Below are positions 52,864 to 62,005 of a DNA stretch of 64,000 bases, one piece after another. Below the pieces are notes generated by a model, which saw only the letters and a program-made list of their open reading frames with translations, was not told the origin of the DNA and ran no database searches. Location: assembly GCA_041390125.1 (NCBI GenBank), contig JAWKQN010000007.1, positions 268,375 through 332,374 on the forward strand, in the 5' to 3' direction. The stretch is from Gemmatimonadota bacterium. GTDB taxonomy: Bacteria > Gemmatimonadota > Gemmatimonadetes > Longimicrobiales > Gaopeijiaceae. Position 1 is the stretch's first letter. Every line of letters begins with the position of its first letter. Made by a program: the position numbers and the translations under genes.

Positions 52864-55218
52864 ATGTCCGTCCCCGTCCTGCGTCCCGTCTCGTTCCTGG
52901 CGGCGTGCGCCGCCCTCCTTCCTCTGGCGGAGGCCGCCGAAGCGCAGACCGTCGACTACAATCGCGCGGAGCGCTTCCTGTCCTGGCACACCGAGCGGAT
53001 GATCTCGGGAGACGAGGTGGCGCCCGAATGGCTGGAGGACGGGCGCCGGTTCTGGTACCGCAACCACCTGGGCGAGGGTCACGAGTTCATCCTGGTGGAC
53101 CCGGCGGTACCTTCGCGCCGGCCTCTGTTCGACGCGCATCGGCTGGCGGCGGCCATGTCGATGGCGGACGACACCGCCTACGTGGGCACGAAGCTGCCCT
53201 TCACGACCTTCGAGTTCGTGGATGAGCTGCGCTCGATCGAGTTCAAGGCGAGGAAGCGCCGCTTCGTCTGCGACATCACACAGTACGCCTGCACGGTGGG
53301 CGACACGTTGCCGAGCGACGTGCCCTACGTGGAGTCTCCGGACGGGCGCTGGGAGGCCTTCGTGGTGGAGCACGACCTGTACGTCCGTCCGACCGGGGGC
53401 GGCGACTCCGTGCGCGTCACCACCGACGGCGCGGAGTTCAACAGCTACGGCCTGACGGTGGCGCGTCCCAACCAGGTGCGGGAGAAGACCCCGCGGCGGC
53501 CGGATGTGCGCTGGTCCCCCGATTCCCGGCGCCTTGCGGTGGCACGCCAGGACGAGCGGGACGTGGAGCATCACCACTACCTGTCCATGACGCCGCAGCG
53601 ACCGGTGCACTACTCCTATCCGTACGCGCTCCCGGGGGACTCCGTCATCCCGTTCCCGAACGTGCACGTGATCACGTTGGAGCCGCCGGAGGCGGTGGAC
53701 AGCGATGCGGCCCTTCCGCGCGTGGTGGGCAACGTGGCGGTGACGTTCCCCATGCGTCCGCTGCAGTCCTCCTTCCAGGGCTCGCTGCCGGACTCGGCCT
53801 GGAGCGAGGACGGGTCCACGCTCTACGTGACGTCCACCACGCGGGCATACAAGGACATGTTCCTGACGGCGGTGGACGTGAACACCGGGCAGCACCGCCA
53901 GCTCGCGCACGAGACCAGCAAGACGTACGTGGAGATGTCGCACGGCAGCCGGCTGGACCCCGCGTCCTGGTACGTGTTCGGGGACGGGAACGTGCTCTGG
54001 TGGTCCCAGCGGGACGGATGGGCCCATCTCTATCTGCTGGACGAAAGCGGTGCGGTGGAGCGTCAGCTCACCTCGGGCCCGTGGATGGTGGAGCGCGTCA
54101 TGCACGTGGACGAGCCGCGCGGACAGGTGTACTTCGTCGCGCGTGGCCGCGAGGCGGATCGACTCGTCTACGAGGCGTACCTCTATCGCGTCAACCTGGA
54201 CGGCTCGGGCTTGACGCTGCTGACGCCGGAAGACGGCCACCACGACATCACCTGGTCGCCGGACGGCTCGGTGTTCGTGGACCGCGTCTCGAAGATCGGC
54301 TCCGCGCCGGAAAGCCTGCTCCGGTCGGGACGGGACGGCCGCGTGCTGCTCCCGCTGGAGACGGCGGACATCCATCGCCTCGAGGAGGAGATCGGCTTCC
54401 AGCCCGCGGAGGTGTTCACGGTCAAGGCCCGTGACGGTGTGACCGATCTCTACGGGCTGATCTACTTCCCGCCGGACGTGGACCCGAACGGCAGCTACCC
54501 GATCATCACGCACATCTACCCGGGCCCGCAGGTGGGCTCCGTGGGACGCACGTGGGACTTCCGCAGCGGCGGGGACGACTTCGCCCTGGCGCAGCTCGGC
54601 TTCGTGGTCATCCAGCTCGACCACCTGGGCACGCCCTGGCGGTCCAAGGCCTTCCACGACAACTACTACGGCGACTTCAACGACAACGGTCTGCCCGACC
54701 ACATCACGGCCATCCGTCAACTCGCGGCCCGGTATCCCTTCATCGACCTGGACCGGGTGGGCATCTACGGGCATTCCGGTGGAGGCTTCGCCACCACGGA
54801 CGCCATGTTCCGCTTCCCGGACTTCTTCAAGGTGGGCGTGGCCGGCGCGGGCAACCACGACAACCGCAGCTACAACATCTACTGGGCCGAGAAGTACCAG
54901 GGCGAGCTGGTGCGCGACACCGTGAAGGGCACGGACAACTTCGAGGAGGAGGCCAACAAGTCCCATGCGGCCAACTTGAAGGGGAAGCTCCTGCTCATGC
55001 ATGGCGACATGGACGACAACGTGCATCCGGCCATGACCATCCAGGTCGTGGACGAGCTGATCAAGGCCAACAAGGACTTCGATCTGATCATCGCGCCGAA
55101 CCGCGCGCACGGGCTCAACGAGCCCTACTTCGTGCGGCGGCGTTGGGACTTCTTCGTGGAGCACCTGCTGGGCCAGGAGCCGCCGGCGGGCTACGAGATC
55201 AAGCGACCGGAAGGATGA
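52864..55218 (+). CDS. S9 family peptidase, dipeptidyl peptidase IV-like, secreted
   Basis: 784 residues, ATG preceded by AAGGAG. Signal peptide ends AEAAEAQ. Residues about 40-510 form the DPP-IV N-terminal beta-propeller (DVRWSPDSRRLAVARQDERD; DITWSPDGSVFVDR). The alpha/beta hydrolase domain holds Ser638 in YGHSGGGF, the Asp pair at 717-718 in HGDMDDNVHP and His749 in NRAHGL, so the triad is intact. It should remove N-terminal dipeptides outside the cytoplasm, which fits a peptide-scavenging lifestyle. Confidence 0.93.
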   Translation: MSVPVLRPVSFLAACAALLPLAEAAEAQTVDYNRAERFLSWHTERMISGDEVAPEWLEDGRRFWYRNHLGEGHEFILVDPAVPSRRPLFDAHRLAAAMSMADDTAYVGTKLPFTTFEFVDELRSIEFKARKRRFVCDITQYACTVGDTLPSDVPYVESPDGRWEAFVVEHDLYVRPTGGGDSVRVTTDGAEFNSYGLTVARPNQVREKTPRRPDVRWSPDSRRLAVARQDERDVEHHHYLSMTPQRPVHYSYPYALPGDSVIPFPNVHVITLEPPEAVDSDAALPRVVGNVAVTFPMRPLQSSFQGSLPDSAWSEDGSTLYVTSTTRAYKDMFLTAVDVNTGQHRQLAHETSKTYVEMSHGSRLDPASWYVFGDGNVLWWSQRDGWAHLYLLDESGAVERQLTSGPWMVERVMHVDEPRGQVYFVARGREADRLVYEAYLYRVNLDGSGLTLLTPEDGHHDITWSPDGSVFVDRVSKIGSAPESLLRSGRDGRVLLPLETADIHRLEEEIGFQPAEVFTVKARDGVTDLYGLIYFPPDVDPNGSYPIITHIYPGPQVGSVGRTWDFRSGGDDFALAQLGFVVIQLDHLGTPWRSKAFHDNYYGDFNDNGLPDHITAIRQLAARYPFIDLDRVGIYGHSGGGFATTDAMFRFPDFFKVGVAGAGNHDNRSYNIYWAEKYQGELVRDTVKGTDNFEEEANKSHAANLKGKLLLMHGDMDDNVHPAMTIQVVDELIKANKDFDLIIAPNRAHGLNEPYFVRRRWDFFVEHLLGQEPPAGYEIKRPEG

Positions 55219-55248
55219 GCAGAACGGGATGGCGTGGGCGACCGCATC

Positions 55249-55340
55249 GTGACCGCAGGGACAGACAGACGGTGACCGGAGGGACGAGCAGACCGTGACC
55301 GGAGGGACGAGCAGACCGTGACCGCAGGGACGAACAGACC
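55249..55340 (+). repeat. four tandem 23-bp repeats immediately before the AlaX start
   Basis: Units GTGACCG[C/G]AGGGACGAGCAGACC (with variants) start at 55249, 55272, 55295 and 55318. The next GTG at 55341 directly begins the AlaX reading frame. Each unit therefore carries an AGGGAC ribosome-binding-site-like core 10 bases before the GTG of the following unit. Confidence 0.9.
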
Positions 55341-55343
55341 GTG

Positions 55344-56543
55344 ATGGAGCTGGAGACCCTTCCGGCGTACGAGCGCGATCCGCGCCAGGTGCGCCTGGAG
55401 ACCGAGGTGCTGGAGACCGGCGAACAGGACGGCCGGCCGTACGTGGTGCTCACCGACACCGTGCTGTATCCCGAAGGCGGCGGACAGCCGGCGGACCGGG
55501 GCACGGTGGCCGGCGTGGCCGTGCTGGACGTGCAGCGCGTGGAGGGCCGGATCCGCCACGTCCTGGCGGGTCCGGCGCCCTCCGGCCCGGTGCGTGTGGA
55601 GCTCGATTGGGCGCGCCGGTTCGACCACATGCAGCAGCACACCGCGCAGCACCTGCTCACGGCGGTGGCGGACACCCGGCACGGGTGGCACACCACCGCG
55701 TTCCATCTGGGGGAGGACGTCTCCGATATCGAACTGGACGTCCCCGGGCTCTCCTCCGCGCAGGTGGCGGATCTGGAGGAGGCCGTGGCGGCGGAGGTGC
55801 GCGCGGCCCGGCCCGTGACCGCGCGGCGGGTGGACGCGGAGACCTACGCCACGCTCCCGGTGCGCTCGCGCGGCTTGCCGGCCGGGCACACGGGCAGCAT
55901 CCGCCTGGTGGAGATCGACGGCATCGATCTCAACACCTGCGGGGGCACCCACTGCGCGTCCACCGCGGAGCTGGAGGCGGTGAAGCTGCTGGGCACCGAG
56001 CCTGTGCGCGGCGGCACGCGGCTGTTCTACGTCGCGGGCGGCCGGATGCGCCGGACGCTGGGTGCGCACCATGCGCGCGCGGCGGCGCTGCGCGGGGTGC
56101 TGGGCGTGGGCGACAGCGAGCTGGTCGGCGCCGTGGAAGCGAAGCTGGCCCAGCTCAAGGAAGCGCACCGGAGCGTGCGGGCGCTGGAGGAGGAGCTGGC
56201 GGTGGCCACCGCGGAGCGCTTCGCCGCGGCCGGGCATGCGCTCTGGGACGCGCACTTCCCGGAGCGCGGTCTCCCGTTCCTGCAGCGCATCGCGCGCGAG
56301 CTGGAGCGCATGGCTCCGGCCGCCGCGGCCTTCCTCACCTGTGGCCCGGGCGAGGAAGGCGCCTTCGTGCTGGCCGCCGGCCCCGAGGCCACGCTCGACC
56401 TCCCGCGCGTCGGGCCCGCCGTGGCCGAGGCGCTGGGCGGCCGGGGGGGCGGGTCCGGTCGTCTCTACCAGGGGAAGGCGAGCCGGCTCTCGGGTCGGGC
56501 GGAGGCGCTGGCACGGGTGCTGAGCGCCTCATCGCCGCATTGA
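55344..56543 (+). CDS. alanyl-tRNA editing protein (AlaX-L type) with DHHA1-like C-terminus
   Basis: 399 residues. The editing domain has TDTVLYPEGGGQPADRGTV, the zinc ligands in MQQHTAQHLLTA and CGGTHC, and RLVEIDGIDLN. The C-terminal part (FYVAGGRMRRTLGAHHARAA onward) with a coiled-coil (about 255-295) and a DHHA1-like end makes it the long AlaX class. It hydrolyses Ser-tRNA(Ala) or Gly-tRNA(Ala) made by error. ATG 55344 is preferred; GTG 55341 is only one codon earlier and has the better ribosome-binding-site spacing. Confidence 0.9.
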   Translation: MELETLPAYERDPRQVRLETEVLETGEQDGRPYVVLTDTVLYPEGGGQPADRGTVAGVAVLDVQRVEGRIRHVLAGPAPSGPVRVELDWARRFDHMQQHTAQHLLTAVADTRHGWHTTAFHLGEDVSDIELDVPGLSSAQVADLEEAVAAEVRAARPVTARRVDAETYATLPVRSRGLPAGHTGSIRLVEIDGIDLNTCGGTHCASTAELEAVKLLGTEPVRGGTRLFYVAGGRMRRTLGAHHARAAALRGVLGVGDSELVGAVEAKLAQLKEAHRSVRALEEELAVATAERFAAAGHALWDAHFPERGLPFLQRIARELERMAPAAAAFLTCGPGEEGAFVLAAGPEATLDLPRVGPAVAEALGGRGGGSGRLYQGKASRLSGRAEALARVLSASSPH

Positions 56544-56627
56544 CCAGGAACTGGCGCGCCCGCTGAGCCGTCGATCGCTCCTTGGCGCTTTCCTACCGAG
56601 GGATCTCCCAAACCCACGGAGGAAGCG

Positions 56628-57119
56628 ATGCCCCCGAGGAACAGATCGTCCTGGCGTCTGCTGGTCGGCGCGTGCGTGCTGCTGGCCGGCTGCGACTCCC
56701 CCGCCCATCCGCCGGGCGAAGCGGAGGACGCCGAGTTGTATGCGCTGTACCAGCAGGCCATGTCGCTGCAGCAGCGCATGGAGGCGGCGGGCGACGTGCT
56801 CCCCGAGCACGTGACTGCGTTGAACGCGCTGGTCGACGATGTGGTGGCGTTCCAGAGCCGGTATGGGCGGAGCGACGTGTTGCTGAAGCACACGGCACCG
56901 TCCCGCCCGCTGGTGGGCACCGCGGTACCGATCGATCCTACGCCGACGCCCACCGGATGTCGGGGTCCGTGCCCATCCTTCCAGTGGTACTCGCCCACCC
57001 GCATCTGCTTCCTGAGCGAGGTGACGTGCGATCCAGACGGTCGCAACACGGTCTGCTACTACCGGACGTGCCTGAACTTCCCGATCTGGTTCGACAAGGC
57101 CGAGGCGCTCGCCCGCTGA
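56628..57119 (+). CDS. small lipoprotein with six-cysteine C-terminal domain
   Basis: 163 residues, good ribosome-binding site (GGAGG). A clear lipobox is VLLAGCDS. A helical stretch follows (AELYALYQQAMSLQQRME), then a proline-rich linker, then a compact end with six cysteines (in GCRGPCPS, TRICF, VTCD, TVCYY, RTCLN). Spacing suggests three disulfides. I do not recognise the family. A 12-bp-stem terminator follows the stop. Confidence 0.7.
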   Translation: MPPRNRSSWRLLVGACVLLAGCDSPAHPPGEAEDAELYALYQQAMSLQQRMEAAGDVLPEHVTALNALVDDVVAFQSRYGRSDVLLKHTAPSRPLVGTAVPIDPTPTPTGCRGPCPSFQWYSPTRICFLSEVTCDPDGRNTVCYYRTCLNFPIWFDKAEALAR

Positions 57120-57129
57120 CCGCTACGGT

Positions 57130-57166
57130 GCGAGGACCCGCCCCCGCGCGGGTAGCGGGTCCTCGC
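57130..57166. terminator. strong terminator hairpin between convergent genes
   Basis: GCGAGGACCCGC (57130-57141) pairs perfectly over 12 bp with GCGGGTCCTCGC (57155-57166). The 13-nt loop contains the small palindrome CCCGCGCGGG. It lies between the convergent lipoprotein and esterase genes. Confidence 0.7.
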
Positions 57167-57173
57167 CCGTCCC

Positions 57174-58382
57174 CTACTTCGTGTGCGTGGCGAAGAACGC
57201 ACCGAACAGCCGCGGCGCATCGATGCCGCCCGGGTTGTTCGGCGGATAGCGCCGCCCCGGCCCGCGCGCGAACTCGTGCTGGAGGCCCGCGACGATCCAC
57301 CATTCGAGCTCGTTGCCGCTGACGTTGCCCGGTAGTGGCGTCTGCCAGGTCATCCCGGTGGCTCCGCCGCCCGCCGACACCGTGAAGGCTGCGTCGTCGA
57401 GTTGCAGGGACGCGGCCATGGCCACGCGGCGTTCGTCCATGTCCGCGTAGCTGAACAGCACCGCGGCATTCAGCGGTACGGCCGCTACGGGCGGCTGGCC
57501 CGGCAGGAGGTCCGCGTTGATGCCCTGGATCGCGTACGAGTCCTGGGTTCCGAGGAGGAACTGGAAGGGGATCGGGACGGAGGCGACGAAGGCCTGCGGG
57601 AAGGGCCGGGTGACGGCCGCGCCCGACGCGACGCGGGCGCCGAGCTCGATGGCCACCCGGCCCGCGAAGCTGCCGCCGTTGGAGAATCCCGACACGTGGA
57701 TGCGGCGGGTGTCGATGCGAGCGCTCGCCTCGGCGTCGTCGAGCAGCGTCGTGGTGAAGGCGATATCGTCCAGCGGCCAGGGCGAGCCCGCGGGCAGACC
57801 GGCCGGGACCCAGGTGGTATCGATCTCCTGGATCAGCCCGTATGCGTTCCACTTGGTCTCGGAGCTGCCACTCGACAGGCGGTAGGTCACTCCGCTGGGG
57901 AAGGCGACGATCCACCCATTGGCGTCGGCTTCCTCCTGCCAGGAGGACTGCTCGTAGAACAGCTCTCCATGCTGCGCGCTGCCGTGGTACATCACGATGA
58001 GCGGGACATCCGCGCCGGACGTCACGAGCGGATGGTTGGGAACGTGGACCACGTAGCGCCGGTCCACGCCGTCCACGGTGACGATGCGGCAGTTGATCCC
58101 CACGTCGAACGGCGTGCCTGCGGGGTGGAGCGTTCCGGCGGTACGGCAGGCATCCCAGACCGGACGAGCGGAGGACGGCAGCGACGCGATCACCTTCGCG
58201 GCCCACGCCGGAGCGGCCGCCCGCGTCAGCGCCTCGGGCCTGGGCTCGCGAGGCTCGCTCGGGGAGTCGTGGTCGCACGCGCCGACGAGGAGCGCGCAGA
58301 GCGTCGCAGTGAGAAGCGGTCGGATCGGAGTCTTCGGGAGTGCAAGGGACCGGGACGGTCCCGACGTCGTCGTATCGTACAT
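57174..58382 (-). CDS. PHB-depolymerase-like secreted esterase (alpha/beta hydrolase)
   Basis: 402 residues from ATG 58382. Signal and lipobox: LLTATLCALLVGACDHD. The catalytic domain starts RRYVVHVPNHP, with oxyanion segment LIVMYHGSAQHGE, nucleophile Ser234 in HVSGFSNGGSFAG and a late His in GLQHEFARGPG. This is the LpqC / poly(3-hydroxybutyrate) depolymerase-like class that includes feruloyl esterases. The polymer or ester it attacks is unknown. The gene is separated from upstream ettA by 183 bp that include a 14-bp perfect palindrome (58498-58511). Confidence 0.85.
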   Translation of the reverse strand: MYDTTTSGPSRSLALPKTPIRPLLTATLCALLVGACDHDSPSEPREPRPEALTRAAAPAWAAKVIASLPSSARPVWDACRTAGTLHPAGTPFDVGINCRIVTVDGVDRRYVVHVPNHPLVTSGADVPLIVMYHGSAQHGELFYEQSSWQEEADANGWIVAFPSGVTYRLSSGSSETKWNAYGLIQEIDTTWVPAGLPAGSPWPLDDIAFTTTLLDDAEASARIDTRRIHVSGFSNGGSFAGRVAIELGARVASGAAVTRPFPQAFVASVPIPFQFLLGTQDSYAIQGINADLLPGQPPVAAVPLNAAVLFSYADMDERRVAMAASLQLDDAAFTVSAGGGATGMTWQTPLPGNVSGNELEWWIVAGLQHEFARGPGRRYPPNNPGGIDAPRLFGAFFATHTK

Positions 58383-58565
58383 GGCGGTATCCCCGTTCAG
58401 GTGCGGCCGGCATGGCCGCCGGGAATCCCGGCGTCGGGTCGGTGCCAGAGTGGACATGGATTCCGGCGGGGCGGCGACGGCACGCCCGCCGCCGCCCGCG
58501 CGGATCCGCGCCACCCGGGTCTCAGCGGTGCACCTCGACCCGGAACCTGTCCGGGAGTCGCTCCC

Positions 58566-60248
58566 TCAGCCGTGCACGAGCTTCCGGTACTTGAGGCGGT
58601 GGGGCTGCGCGGCCTCGGCGCCCAGCCGCTTCTTCCGGTCCTCCTCGTACTCCTGGTAGTTGCCCGGATACCAGACCACCTCGCTGTCGCCCTCGAAGGC
58701 GAGGATGTGGGTGGCCACGCGGTCCAGGAACCAGCGGTCGTGGGAGATGACCAGCACGCAACCGGCGAACTGCAGGATGGCGTCCTCCAGCGCGCGCAGC
58801 GTGTCCACGTCCAGGTCGTTGGTGGGCTCGTCCAGCAGCAGGACGTTGCCGCCTTCCTTGAGCAGCTTGGCCAGGTGCAGCCGGTTGCGCTCGCCGCCGG
58901 AGAGGACGCCCACCTTCTTCTGCTGGTCGGCGCCCCGGAAGTTGAACCAGGACAGGTAGGCGCGGCCGTTCACCTCGGCGCGACCGAACTGCAGCGTGTC
59001 CAACCCGCCCGTGACCTCCTCGAAGACGGTGTGGTCGCCTGCGAGCGCGGCGCGGCTCTGGTCCACATAGGCGAGCTGCACGGTCTCTCCCACCTTGAGC
59101 GTGCCGCCGTCGGGCTGCTCCTGGCCGGTGATCATGCGGAAGAGCGTGGTCTTCCCCGCGCCGTTGGCGCCGATGATCCCCACGATGGCGCCGGGCGGCA
59201 CGTCGAAGGAGAGATCGTCCACCAGGAGGCGGTCGTCGTAGCCCTTCTTCAGGTGGTCGGCGCGGATGACCACGTCACCCAGACGCGGGCCCTTGGGGAT
59301 CAGGATTTCGGCGGTGCGCACCTGCTCGCGCTCGTCCGCGGCCAGCAGCGCCTCGTACGCGGAGAGACGGGCCTTGCCCTTGGACTGGCGGGCGCGGGGC
59401 GCCATGCGCACCCAGTCGAGCTCACGCTCCAGCGTCTTGGCGCGCGCCGAGTTCTGCTTCTCCTCCACGCGGAAGCGCTCCTGCTTCTGCTCCAGCCAGG
59501 AGGTGTAGTTGCCCTTCCACGGGATCCCCTTGCCGCGGTCCAGCTCCAGGATCCACTGGGCCACGTTGTCCAGGAAGTAGCGGTCGTGCGTGATGGCGAC
59601 GATGGTGCCGGGGAAGGCGGAGAGGTGATGCTCCAGCCAGGCCACGGACTCGGCGTCCAGGTGGTTGGTGGGCTCGTCCAGGAGCAGCATGTCGGGCTGC
59701 TCCAGCAGCACCTTGCAGAGTGCCACGCGGCGGCGCTCGCCACCGGAGAGCGTGGTCACGTCCGCGTCGGCGGGCGGAAGCCGGAGCGCGTCCATGGCGA
59801 TCTCCAGCTTGCGGTCCAGCTCCCAGGCGTCGGCCGCTTCGATCTTCTCCTGGAGGGACGCCTGCTCCTCGATGAGCGCGTTCATCTGGTCGTCGTCGGT
59901 CACCTCGCCGAACGCCAGGTTGACCTCCTCGAAGCGCCGCAGCAGGTCCCGCGTCTCCTTCACCGCCAGCTCCACGTTGCCCTTCACGTCGAGCGTCGGG
60001 TCCAGCTCGGGCTCCTGCGCCAGGTACCCGATGCGCGTCCCCTTCATGGCCCAGGCCTCGCCCTGGAAGTCGGCGTCCACGCCGGCCATGATCTTGAGCA
60101 GCGAGCTCTTCCCCGAGCCGTTCGGTCCCACCACGCCGATCTTGGCGCCGGGGAAGAACGAGATGCTGATGTCCTCGAGGATCTTGCGCTGCGGCGGCAC
60201 CACCTTGGTGAGGCGGTGGGTGTGGTAGATGAACTTCTGCTCGGCCAT
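58566..60248 (-). CDS. ettA: energy-dependent translational throttle protein EttA (ABC-F)
   Basis: 560 residues, the normal EttA length. Two ATPase domains are joined by the tRNA-interaction linker (about 240-310, KQERFRVEEKQNSARAKTLE). First domain: GPNGSGKSS, LSGGERRRVALCK, LLLDEPTNHLD. Second: GANGAGKTT, LSGGERNRLHLAK, LLLDEPTNDLD. The N-terminal arm insert (about 90-145) and the start FIYHTHRLTKVVPPQRKIL are diagnostic. It binds the ribosomal E site and gates elongation according to ATP/ADP ratio. Confidence 0.96.
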   Translation of the reverse strand: MAEQKFIYHTHRLTKVVPPQRKILEDISISFFPGAKIGVVGPNGSGKSSLLKIMAGVDADFQGEAWAMKGTRIGYLAQEPELDPTLDVKGNVELAVKETRDLLRRFEEVNLAFGEVTDDDQMNALIEEQASLQEKIEAADAWELDRKLEIAMDALRLPPADADVTTLSGGERRRVALCKVLLEQPDMLLLDEPTNHLDAESVAWLEHHLSAFPGTIVAITHDRYFLDNVAQWILELDRGKGIPWKGNYTSWLEQKQERFRVEEKQNSARAKTLERELDWVRMAPRARQSKGKARLSAYEALLAADEREQVRTAEILIPKGPRLGDVVIRADHLKKGYDDRLLVDDLSFDVPPGAIVGIIGANGAGKTTLFRMITGQEQPDGGTLKVGETVQLAYVDQSRAALAGDHTVFEEVTGGLDTLQFGRAEVNGRAYLSWFNFRGADQQKKVGVLSGGERNRLHLAKLLKEGGNVLLLDEPTNDLDVDTLRALEDAILQFAGCVLVISHDRWFLDRVATHILAFEGDSEVVWYPGNYQEYEEDRKKRLGAEAAQPHRLKYRKLVHG

Positions 60249-60680
60249 GGAGTCGGGGTCGGGTCGGGTGGATGGACGGTCCGGGCGATCGATCGCGCGT
60301 CTGCCACGCGGAGTTCCCGGTGCGGGCGCGGGGCCCTCTCCGCGGCGGCGCTGCGATGCGGGCCGGAATCTAACCCGACGGTCCCGTACCGGGAGTGCGG
60401 CCCTCCGCGGCCAGTCGCCGAATGATCGCCCTCGCCTTTCTGGACGGCTGCCGGCCGACCGCCCCCACTCTCCCCTGCGGACGGCTGCCGGTCCACCTCG
60501 CCGCCTTCATGGAATGCCGGTCGCCCTCGCCGCCCTCATCCGTGCCGGTCGATCGCCCTCGCACTCCCTCCCCGCCGGCCCCTCTGCGCCTGCGCGTGCG
60601 GGACCGGCCCCGTCCCCCGTAGGTTCCGGCCTCGAAGCGGCACTGCGGCCCCTCCTGTCCCACAGTACCCGAGGTCCTCC
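60249..60680. other. 432-bp divergent intergenic region with a short repeat
   Basis: No gene is seen. TAGATTCC on the minus strand at 60372-60365 may be the -10 region for ettA. TAGGTTCC on the plus strand at 60620-60627 may serve the amidohydrolase, 53 bases before its ATG. A 28-bp imperfect direct repeat (CCTCGCCGCC[T/C]TCAT, then TGCCGGTCG) occurs at 60496-60523 and 60525-60551. Confidence 0.45.
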
Positions 60681-61988
60681 ATGAAGCAGATTCCGGCGAT
60701 CCTGTTGGGCGCCCTCCTTCTCGCCACCCCGCTCCACGCTCAGAGCGGTGGCATGGCCGACCGGATCCAGGCCGCCGTCGAGGCCGTCGAGGGACAGGTG
60801 GTCGAGTGGCGTCGTGACATCCACCAGCATCCGGAGCTCGGCAACCGGGAGTTCCGCACGGCCGCGCTGGTGGCGGAGCACCTGCGTGGGCTGGGCATGG
60901 AGGTCCGCACCGAGGTGGCCCACACCGGCGTCGTGGGCGTGTTGCGCGGCGGACGGCCGGGACCGGTGGTGGCGCTGCGCGCGGACATGGACGCGCTGCC
61001 CGTCACCGAGATGGTGGATCTGCCGTTCGCATCCAAGGTCCGGACCGAATACAACGGCCAGGACGTGGGCGTGATGCACGCCTGCGGGCACGACAACCAC
61101 GTCGCCATCCTGATGGGGGTGGCGTCGGTGCTGGCGGGAATGCGCGCCGACCTGCCGGGCACGGTCAAGTTCATCTTCCAGCCCGCGGAGGAGGGGGCGC
61201 CCGCCGGAGAGCGCGGCGGCGCGGCACTGATGTTGGAGGAGCAGGCGTTCTCGGATCCCGTGCCCGAGGCCGTCTTCGGGCTGCACGTGTTCCCCGCGCC
61301 GGTCGGGTCGATCCTCTATCGCAAGGGCGGGTTCCTGGCGAGCGCGGACAACCTGCGGATCGTGGTACGGGGCAAGCAGACGCACGGGGCGATGCCGTGG
61401 GGCGGCACGGACCCGATCGTCACGTCGTCGCTGATCGTGACGGGACTCCAGACCATCGTGAGCCGACAGGTGGACCTGACCGACTCGCCCGCCATCGTGA
61501 CCATCGGCTCCATCCAGGGTGGCGTGCGCGGCAACATCATCCCCGACTCCGTGGTGATGGTGGGCACCATCCGGTCGCACAGCGCCGCGGTCCAGACGCT
61601 CGTGCACGAGCGCATCCGCCGCACCGCCGAGTCGATCGCGGCGTCCCAGGGGGCCGAGGCCGAGGTCACGATCGACATCGGCTATCCCGTCACTGCGAAC
61701 GACGCGGCCCTGACCGACCGCATGACGGAGACCCTGCGCGGCGTGGTGGGCACGCAGGGACTCGTCGAATCGCCGCCCATCATGGGGGCCGAGGATTTCT
61801 CCTACTTCGCCAACGAGGTGCCGGGCCTGTTCATCGGCCTGGGCGTGACCCCACCGGAGAACCCCGAGATGGGCGCGCCGAACCACTCCCCGTTGTTCTA
61901 CGCGGACGAGCGCGCGTTGCCGATCGGCATGCGCGCCCTGGCGGGACTGGCGCTCGAATACCTGAGCGCGCGTCCGGCGATGGACTGA
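60681..61988 (+). CDS. M20D amidohydrolase (hippurate hydrolase / N-acyl amino acid deacylase type), secreted
   Basis: 435 residues. Signal peptide ends LLATPLHAQ. The metal-binding motifs are WRRDIHQHPELG, LRADMDALPV, MHACGHDNHVA (Cys and His ligands), QPAEEG with the catalytic Glu, GLHVFP and GAEDFSYF. It should hydrolyse N-acyl amino acids, with two metal ions, in the periplasm. The dimerisation domain lies at about 205-310. It is followed after 17 bp by the DUF1801 gene and may be cotranscribed with it. Confidence 0.92.
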   Translation: MKQIPAILLGALLLATPLHAQSGGMADRIQAAVEAVEGQVVEWRRDIHQHPELGNREFRTAALVAEHLRGLGMEVRTEVAHTGVVGVLRGGRPGPVVALRADMDALPVTEMVDLPFASKVRTEYNGQDVGVMHACGHDNHVAILMGVASVLAGMRADLPGTVKFIFQPAEEGAPAGERGGAALMLEEQAFSDPVPEAVFGLHVFPAPVGSILYRKGGFLASADNLRIVVRGKQTHGAMPWGGTDPIVTSSLIVTGLQTIVSRQVDLTDSPAIVTIGSIQGGVRGNIIPDSVVMVGTIRSHSAAVQTLVHERIRRTAESIAASQGAEAEVTIDIGYPVTANDAALTDRMTETLRGVVGTQGLVESPPIMGAEDFSYFANEVPGLFIGLGVTPPENPEMGAPNHSPLFYADERALPIGMRALAGLALEYLSARPAMD

Positions 61989-62005
61989 CCGGTTCCGGAG
62001 GGGAC

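Noticed and set aside
55249..55340. The 23-bp repeats as a CRISPR array
   Set aside because: Units are directly tandem with no spacers and no cas genes are nearby.
58498..58511. 14-bp perfect palindrome GCGCGGATCCGCGC as an operator
   Set aside because: In DNA this GC-rich such palindromes arise by chance; it lies between ettA and the esterase with no second copy.
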